A stretch of 64,000 nt of DNA, taken from the NCBI RefSeq assembly GCF_000204055.1, contig NW_006768824.1, positions 188,366 through 252,365 on the forward strand. Direction: 5' to 3'. The DNA comes from Melampsora larici-populina 98AG31 (taxonomy: Eukaryota; Basidiomycota; Pucciniomycetes; Pucciniales; Melampsoraceae). Below, one piece after another: positions 57,805-64,000 of the stretch. A model generated the notes under the pieces. The model saw only the letters and a program-made list of their open reading frames with translations, was not told the origin of the DNA and ran no database searches. Numbering within the stretch: position 1 is the first letter of the stretch; each line of letters opens with the position of its first letter. A program made the translations under genes and the position numbers.

Positions 57805-59804
57805 CCATGCCATCTCAATTTTGCCTGAGAACCCCACCCCCTTGACGTCGAGAGCTGAGCTGAACAATGCTGGAATTCAACCTGCCCAGAACACCAGCTG
57901 CGGATTAGAACTCTCACCCCCAGAGCCGGACTCAGAATATGAGTCAGATGAGAATCTCAAAGTTCGCTATGAGGACGACTCACCCGAATCAGCGGCAGAA
58001 GATGAGGTGAACGAAGGAAAGAAACTCCTTCCCCTGCATAAACGCAAGCTCTATAAAGCAAAGGTCAAATCCTACTGGCCAAGCCCGGTGAGATGTGACA
58101 TGAACATCAGTGAGTGGGTTAGGCTAATGAAATCGGTAGGTCTAGAAGACAAGATCCCCTACATTGTCGATGGTTTTGAGGAAGGATTTTGCCTTGGAAT
58201 TCCTCAACACTCACTTGGAGACAGGAAGTGGTACACCCCCGAGAACCATTCCTCAGCACTTTTGGTGAGAGACCAGATAGAAAAAACGCTAACGAAGGAA
58301 AGGAAAGAAGGAAGGATCCTTGGCCCCTACACTCACGAGGAGGTCTACAAACAACTTGGTTTCTTTCGGTTGAATCCGATGGGGAGTGCCATCAACGGTG
58401 ACGGCACAGTAAGACTCATTAACGACCTATCGCACCCCCAGGACGACCCAGAGATAGCTTCCGTAAACTCCTTCGTAGATAAACACAACTATGAAACCGA
58501 GTGGGACGACTTCAGGGAAAACCCAGGAGCATGGCACTTAGCTCTGGTGGATTGGGCAAAAGCATATCGTCAGCTTTGGGCCCACCCTAGCCAGAGAAGA
58601 TTCTTGTGTATCGTCGATTTTTATGGACGTGTCTGGATCGACTTAGCGGTGGGATTCGGCGGTGTGGCTAGCTGCGGGGTGTTTGGTGGACCGGCAGAGG
58701 TATGGAAGGTAATAGTGAAGAAGACGCTCAACTTACCGACGATCTTTAGGTGGGTTGATGACAACCTGCTCTTCAAAAGACCAGGGGAAGACGTCTCCTT
58801 GAAGGACATAGTTGATCTAAGTAGCAAGATGGGAGTGAAGACAAACCCGGAGAAAAACAAAGATTTCAGTACAAGCCAACGATATCTGGGATTTGTGTGG
58901 GATGGAGTGAAGCATACGGTGAAGCTACCTGAAGAAAAGCTGAAACAAAGGAGGGACCAGGTGGAAGAGTTCCTCGTTCAGGGAGCGAAATGGAAATACG
59001 AACAAGTAGATGTTCTAGTAGGAAGGCTGTGCCACACGGTAAACGTGGTACCACATATGGCGGCGTACCTCCGATCCTTCTATCGTTGGTTGAAGAGCTG
59101 GAAGAAGAGACGTGCCATGAGAAAGACCCCCGAAGATGTAATAGAGGATCTCGAAGAGTGGAAACTCTGTTTGGACGGTTTTGACTGTTTCCACCTGGTC
59201 AAAGACCCACCGACGGAAAACGTCGAATGGGTGGGCGATGCCTCGTCCTCTTTCGGGTGAGTAAACAAGCGCATTCGTAAGAGATCCAGAGTACCATGGT
59301 TCACTTAATTTTCCCTTTCGGTTGAACGTCGTTTCCTCTTTGGGTGATAGGGTCGGAATCTTGGTCGGCCAATACTGGGCCTGTTTCCGATTCTCAGACA
59401 ACTGGAAGAGCTTTGGTCTCCAGGAAGAGAAACGCTCGATCGCTTGGGCCGAAACCATCGCGGTAAGGTTGGGCTTGATAGTCCTGAGCAAAGTGACTAG
59501 CGTGAGGGGTCGATCCTTCTGGGTTGAAACAGACAATACCACCACGGAACACACCATTCGGAAGAGAAAGTGCAAAGATAAGAGGGTAAACAATGAATGG
59601 AAAGAAATTCAAAGACTTCTCTCAGTTCTAGGCTGCAACATAAAGGAGAAGAGAGTCACGTCCAAGAATAATGACGCGGATGGACTGTCTCGGGGGAAAG
59701 CGTTAGGCCTGGTTTGGTGGAAGGAGGTGAGGGTGGAAGTTCCAAGCGACTTGAAACCATTTTTGCCGCAAGTTACTCCGCCTACGGAACCGAGCACCTT
59801 TTAG
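57805..59804 (+). CDS. DIRS-like reverse transcriptase-RNase H, with an internal intron
   Basis: Exons are 57805-59256 and 59351-59804; the 94-nt GT-AG intron (59257-59350) joins SSF-G to VGILVGQYW in phase. RT landmarks are GTVRLINDLSHPQDD, LALVDWAKAYRQLW (first catalytic Asp), the VGFGGVASCGVFGG loop, and FRWVDDNLLF, whose VDD replaces the usual YxDD. After this come LGFVWDG and thumb-like helices. RNase H follows the intron: AWAETIAVRL, FWVETDNTTT, then NNDADGLSRG near its end. Frame and catalytic residues are intact. Spliceosomal introns are known in DIRS1-like elements, so the intron fits the group. It lacks its own early ATG. Confidence 0.88.
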
Positions 59805-59919
59805 ACCCAAGTGCCATACGTAGTCACCTCTTGTATCCTACTCCCCGTATTGCCCAATCCCCCTATTGTTGTCAAGTAATTTTTCCTCTTCGTATTCGCG
59901 GTCTTATCTTCACACAAAT

Positions 59920-61065
59920 ATGACAAAGAAGAAATCAAAAACAAAGTCCGAGTCAAAAACCCCCGCTCTTGATCCTAAGCCTGATAAGGAACTAAGACGG
60001 TTAACCAAACCATTCGGAGTCTTCAAGTAAAATGCCTTTGGTGTAGATCGCTCCGACTCGAACGAAGTCCAAAAGCACTTCCTAAGAGGGGCCTGGAAAG
60101 ACGGAACTCTGAAGCATTACAACTCTGGGATAGTCAAGCTTATGAGATTTGCTGAAGTGAAGGACATACCAAAAGGAAACCTTCTCCCAATCTCATCGGA
60201 TACCTTATTACACTTCGTGGTCTGGGGTTCGAAAAAAGGAGACGACTTAGCAAAAGACGACGAGTCGGTCAAATCCTCGACGCTAAAGTCGTACATCGCG
60301 GGGATCAAGGCTTGGCACCAATTCCACCAGGAGAGATTCCCATTGGACGCAGATGCATCAGTGAAAGGCCTACTGAAAGCCTCAAGAATGGTGGAAGTTT
60401 GAGCGAAAGAGGTTGAGAAAATCCGGCCCCCAGTCTTAATATCTGATCTGAAAATCCTGGTAGATAACCTGTCAGTTGAAGTCGAACATGAACTAGCATT
60501 ATTGGCGATAGCTTTAGTCGCCTTTTGGGGAACCTGTAGGCTAGGAGAGTTGGTGTCGGATGGCGACGGGAGCAGAGTACCTCGCTGGAGAGATTTGGCA
60601 TGGTCGGTGGACTGGTCTTACGCGACGATCGCTATCCACGGAGCCAAGACCGCCAAGCCTGGAGAAGTTCAATACATCCAGATAAAGAGACAAAAATCAA
60701 AATTAGACGCCTTTAGAGTACTCCGCCTACTAGACTTGTTCAGACCTAGGTATGGAGACGAACCTATTTTCTCCTGGAGAGACCCAGAAGACGATAAAGT
60801 TTGGGAGTATAAGAAGAGCACTGTGATATAGACTTTGAGAGGCATCTGGAACGTCAATCGACCGGCAAACAAACAATTACTTTATGGACATTCCTTTCGC
60901 ATCGGAGGTGCCTCCTTGAGATGGAACCTAGGAGCTACGAGAGAAGAAATTAAGGCGTTAGGAAGGTGGAAATCTGACGCTTACAAGATCCACTTGAGAA
61001 AATTCGATCTGAAGGAACTAAAAGAGACGGTCAGATTGTTGAAGGAATTAAGGGTAGAAGATTAG
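59920..61065 (+). pseudogene. DIRS-like tyrosine recombinase with three in-frame stops
   Basis: One continuous frame from ATG 59920 to a stop at 61063-61065 (381 codons before it) encodes a lambda-integrase-type recombinase. It has a helical core-binding part (KDGTLKHYNSGIVKLMRFAE), catalytic Arg in WGTCRLGELVSDG, the H-x-x-R box in GHSFRIGGASLRW, then LGRWKSD and the nucleophile Tyr in DAYKIHLRKF. The frame is broken by TAA (60028-60030), TGA (60400-60402) and TAG (60829-60831), with no frame change between pieces. Each stop differs by one C-to-T change from CAA, CGA or CAG. The enzyme would resolve the circular cDNA into the genome; this copy is dead. Confidence 0.9.
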
Positions 61066-61467
61066 GCTAGTGCTATGATGAACCATGACAGTGTTGATCC
61101 TCATCGGTGTCCCCCACTTAGAGGCAGAGATAGCGTCACCAAGGGTCGGATCCTTTTGTAGAGGTGAAGAGGGGGTTTAGATTGTTTCCACCTTAGCCCA
61201 GATCTGAGGTTCACTGCATACGGGTAATCCTCACGCATACTTTGAATCTACATGCGATTGAAGTTTGAACTGCAATTAAGATTTAGTTCAGTCACCACCT
61301 GAATCAAGAATTAAAGTTTGATTCAGTCTCACGAGTCCTATGATTTCGGGTGAATTGATCTTTAAGTGAGCCACGCAAGGGTGACACAAACAAATGCCCT
61401 AGGTGTATGACATTAGAACAACCGCCGAGTGGTTGGGAGGGCCATAACAGCCAGTCCTAGAACAAGG

Positions 61468-61632
61468 ACTCACGAGAACCGAGGTTGGGCGGTGCAACTC
61501 CTCAGGCTCACGGCTCGTCCCCCGTGAGTCATGGGGTTGAGCAGTCTGCCCTCCTCAGGTCTACTCTCGTCCCCAGGGGTAATCAAATGCCAAAGAGAGG
61601 AAAATCTCTTTCGGCATTTTCTTACCCCTGGG
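61468..61632. repeat. Two hairpins in the DIRS 3' non-coding region
   Basis: At 61468-61530, GACTCACG pairs with CGTGAGTC. At 61571-61632, CCCAGGGGTAA and AAATGCCAAAGAGA pair with TCTCTTTCGGCATTT and TTACCCCTGGG. That makes a stem of about 28 bp with few mismatches and a 6-base loop. It could be part of the replication/terminal structure of the element or a 3'-end signal; I cannot tell which. Confidence 0.6.
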
Positions 61633-62258
61633 CCCCCCCCCACACCACACATAGTAGAATGTTAGCCACGTATAGGGTTAAGTTCTGCTGTGGTAGATTA
61701 GGCCAGTGGAGAAATAACAACCATGAGCCCACTTGATAGAGAAAGCTATATATAAATAGACCTAGGATTTCGACTAGGTATCACAGACACACCCACTTGA
61801 CTCCACTCTACGTATGAATGGACTCGTTCACAACTCGTCAGCAATAGGTTTGCCAATTTCCCTCGGGCTGTACTCTGTACTCTGCTGGCCCCGTGTATGT
61901 ACAGTCACATGATACAACAATAAACCCTTTCACCATTCCTCACCTTCACCTTCATTTGTCAAGCCTTGATCAACCATGAAAAAAGAAAGGAGTTGGGTGG
62001 GGACATGATGAGGGGTGAGATACTTGAACGGTTGGAATTGGAGGTTTTGAAAGTGCTGTGTATGTGTATGTAGTATGTAGTGTACTCAAGGGAAATCGGC
62101 AAACGTAACGTTAACGAGTTGTGAACGAGTTTCTCAATTCGAGGAAATTTTGAACCCGGACACCAAAATTCCGTTCATTCGAGTTTCAAACGAGTTAATT
62201 CCCGCGGTGTAAGTATCGTTCAGGTTAGACTTCATGTTTGCACTGTGCTGATACTTAG

Positions 62259-62731
62259 CACCGCGGGAATTATCAAGTTCAAACCCCAATTAAGCAGAAT
62301 TGTGGTGTCCGAGTCCGCAACTCGTCTCACTTGCGGATCTAGTTCACATTATGTTCACAATACGTTCACAAGTTTCCCTCGGGTTTTTCTGATAACCCTT
62401 TGTCATGAGACATACAAACCCTTTCAGACCGACAAGTGTCTTTCATAGTACATTCCCTGTCCTCGCTATTTACGCTTACCATAGACATGCCTTCAAGAAT
62501 GTTTGGCAAATCCAGATTTGATGACTGTGGCATCCTTAAATCCAATGGAGTCAGGATGGCAAAGGAGCCTGACCCGTCCTTGGCCCGTCAGCCCACGTGA
62601 GTACAGCTTGAGGGCAACTTGTGAACATATTGTGAACGTAATGTGAACTAGCTCCGTGATTGAGACAAGTTGCGGACTTGGACACCACAATTCTGCTCAA
62701 TCGGGTTTTGAACTCAATAATTCCCACGGTG
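62259..62731. mobile_element. MITE S, CACCGCGGGAATTA family (473 bp)
   Basis: CACCGCGGGAATTATCAAG at 62259 and the complement of CACCGTGGGAATTATTGAG ending at 62731 are inverted repeats extending more than 100 bp (shared GTGGTGTCC, AGTCCGCAACT, CTAGTTCACATTA). Flanking triplets are TAG and TAA. Both ends resemble the ends of MITE M at 54668/62209, which lies only about 50 bp away. The interior (Pro/Arg-coding bits) has no transposase. Confidence 0.75.
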
Positions 62732-63109
62732 TAAACTAGTACAGCTGTTCCTTAAAAGCTTGGACAGTTGCTTTTGGTTTCTTGCTTTTTGTTTTTTTGT
62801 TTTTTGCTTTTGTAAATCTGAAAAATGCTTCAAAATCACGTTGAAGCACTGATTTTTTTTTTGACAAATAATCCATGAGCATCTGATGGTATTTTCGTCA
62901 AAAAACCTATTTTTTATAATACATGATTATGCTTTGAAAAAACAAAATGAATCATTTGTGTGAGGCTGTGAAACTTTCAGGCACAATTGCTGGGAGTCCT
63001 GTCACCTACGTGAGAGCTTTGATGACGTGGGTCAGGGTCATTATGAATAGGACTACATAGTCCTATTCACCACTGTTCTCACCTTTAACCTCACACTTAC
63101 CTCACAAAG
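62732..63109. other. Short region upstream of a partial gene; no feature seen
   Basis: It is T-rich with poly-T runs near 62780-62860. No repeats or genes are supported. Confidence 0.35.
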
Positions 63110-63930
63110 ATGTCCAACAAAGGTAAACAGAAAGAAGCTACTGTATCTTCAGACAAGTTCACTGGAGAAGTTGCTTCTACCAACTTTGAATCTGAAGTCA
63201 AAGATGAATACAACTCCGATCTCGTTATCAAATCTTCTAAAAAACCGTACTTGTCACAATCTGCTTTTTGCTATGCCGCCTGACATCCCCAAGGAGGTTG
63301 ACAACAGGTCAGTGTTTTATTTTTCATACTCTAGTGACAATATCTGAGAACTGACCGATGATCACTTTGTTACAAGTTTCACTGCTGAGCAAGCAAACCC
63401 CACTCTTGTAGCCAAACCAGCCATTGGTGGCTCTGTGAGGTGAGGGTTGTAATCCATTTTGATTGTTCTTGACTGTTGTGTTTTGATGGTTCTGACATAT
63501 ATGTAAGCAGCAGTTCATCATTGATGCCGTCACCCAAAGCTCAAGCACCTCAATGTAGAATTTGAGCCATTCAAGCGTGTTGAGCACATTTCGAATTCAA
63601 TCCAACTTTACCAGATGTTGAACATAGCAAGATCCTTCATGATCTCCAAGATCAACCTGAATCTTCAAGTTTCAAAAAAAAAGAAATCAAAAGAAGAAAA
63701 GAAATTAAAAAAAGAAAAGAAATTAAGAAAAGAAAAGAAATTAAGAAAAGAAAAGAAATTGAATGAAGAAAAGAAATTGGATGAAGAAAAGAAATCAAAC
63801 AAAGAAAAGAATTCAAAACGCAAATCACCCAAACAAAGTGGATCGGGCAAGCGTCAGAAGCGTAAAGTATCTGAGACAAGTGAATCAGACAACCTAGAGG
63901 CAAAGGTAAGTCTCCTCATATTCATTTAGT
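63110..63930 (+). pseudogene. Lysine-rich gene fragment reaching toward the window edge
   Basis: ATG at 63110 opens 57 codons (KGKQKEATVSSDKFTGEVA) to a TGA at 63281. Protein-like sequence continues in another frame (MPPDIPKEVDN) up to a GT donor at about 63309. Further exon-like pieces appear at about 63395-63440 (bounded by GTGAGG) and from 63530. The last frame (63615-63929) carries the Lys/Glu repeat and then KRKSPKQSGSGKRQKRKVSE before a GTAAGT. The pieces could be exons of one gene or a decayed copy; no family is recognised, and the 3' end is beyond 64000. Confidence 0.35.
63672..63812 (+). repeat. Minisatellite encoding Lys/Glu repeats
   Basis: About eight imperfect copies of a 15-18-bp unit based on AAAGAAAAGAAATTA encode EKKLRK-type repeats. 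Such purine-rich arrays vary in copy number and can produce long basic coiled coils or be non-functional. Confidence 0.75.
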
Positions 63931-64000
63931 GGTCAAGCTTGAACTAACCAACTGGTTCACCGCTAGGCACAGAGTCCAATTCAAATTGAATGGCCCCTGA

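Larger units (their letters stand above)
54751..61821 (+). mobile_element. DIRS-like (tyrosine-recombinase) LTR-less retrotransposon, about 7 kb; ends approximate
   Basis: Gene order is gag, reverse transcriptase-RNase H, tyrosine recombinase, all on the + strand. A recombinase in place of a DDE integrase defines the DIRS order. The limits are set by the points where the flanking MITE stops and resumes. Near both ends is a weak inverted repeat: AGTCCATTCAGTAGAGTG at about 54785 and, reversed, AGTCCATTCATACGTAGAGTG at about 61824. No target duplication is expected for recombinase-mediated insertion. Whether it is DIRS proper (inverted repeats) or Ngaro-like (split direct repeats) is not settled. 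Gag has a frameshift and the recombinase three stops, so the copy is dead. Confidence 0.82.
54668..62209. repeat. TIR element (MITE M) split by a retrotransposon; TAA target duplication
   Basis: The left end CACCGCGGGAGTTAACTTG at 54668 and right end (complement of CACCGCGGGAATTAACTCG) at 62209 match for about 80 bp at roughly 85 percent. Both are flanked by TAA (54665-54667 and 62210-62212). Only the outer parts belong to it: about 85 bp on the left and about 388 bp on the right. Together they make about 475-500 bp, the size of the sister element at 62259-62731. The inner 7 kb is the DIRS-like insertion. Confidence 0.75.

Overview
This window is most likely from a basidiomycete fungus of the Pucciniomycotina, probably a rust (Pucciniales). 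The nuclear-type genes are AT-rich and carry many short GT-AG introns of about 60-90 nt. They are packed in islands between large tracts of nested transposons. The assignment to rusts is inferred from gene style and transposon content, not from a search.

Layout. 1-9.5 kb is a repeat tract: the 3' half of a Ty3/gypsy chromovirus with its polypurine tract and a 183-bp 3' LTR, a decayed hAT transposase, a pogo-like MITE, a second MITE, and several fold-back elements. 9.5-42.1 kb is the gene island. It holds a multi-spanning membrane protein of unknown function, COG1 (Golgi tether), two tandem MFS transporters of about 21 exons each, THOC7 (mRNP/THO complex) divergent from a PRPP synthetase, RRN7 (RNA polymerase I initiation factor), an OTU cysteine protease, and a 917-aa low-complexity protein of unknown function. 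I assembled exon-intron models by following the reading phase across each splice junction; for most genes the summed exons give an uninterrupted frame.

42.1-51.0 kb holds two abutting PIF/Harbinger DNA transposons, each with a + strand DDE transposase and a - strand DNA-binding-type partner. The first is 5.1 kb; its transposase exon is split by a 306-bp MITE with a TTA duplication, and it carries a second MITE near its right end. The second is 3.7 kb with a GTA duplication, and it inserted exactly at the edge of the first. 51.1-52.8 kb is a fold-back repeat with nearly identical arms of about 375 bp.

54.7-62.2 kb holds a tyrosine-recombinase (DIRS-like) retrotransposon of about 7 kb, with gag, RT-RNase H and recombinase. 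It is inserted inside a MITE whose two halves flank it and are bounded by a TAA duplication. The RT-RNase H gene has an intron. The gag stop codon lies inside a consensus 5' splice site, so splicing could produce a Gag-Pol fusion. The recombinase has three in-frame stops, each one C-to-T change away from a sense codon. The last kilobase holds a related MITE and a lysine-rich gene fragment that runs toward the window edge.

The host genes are housekeeping functions (Golgi transport, mRNA export, nucleotide synthesis, rRNA transcription, deubiquitination) and do not form one pathway.
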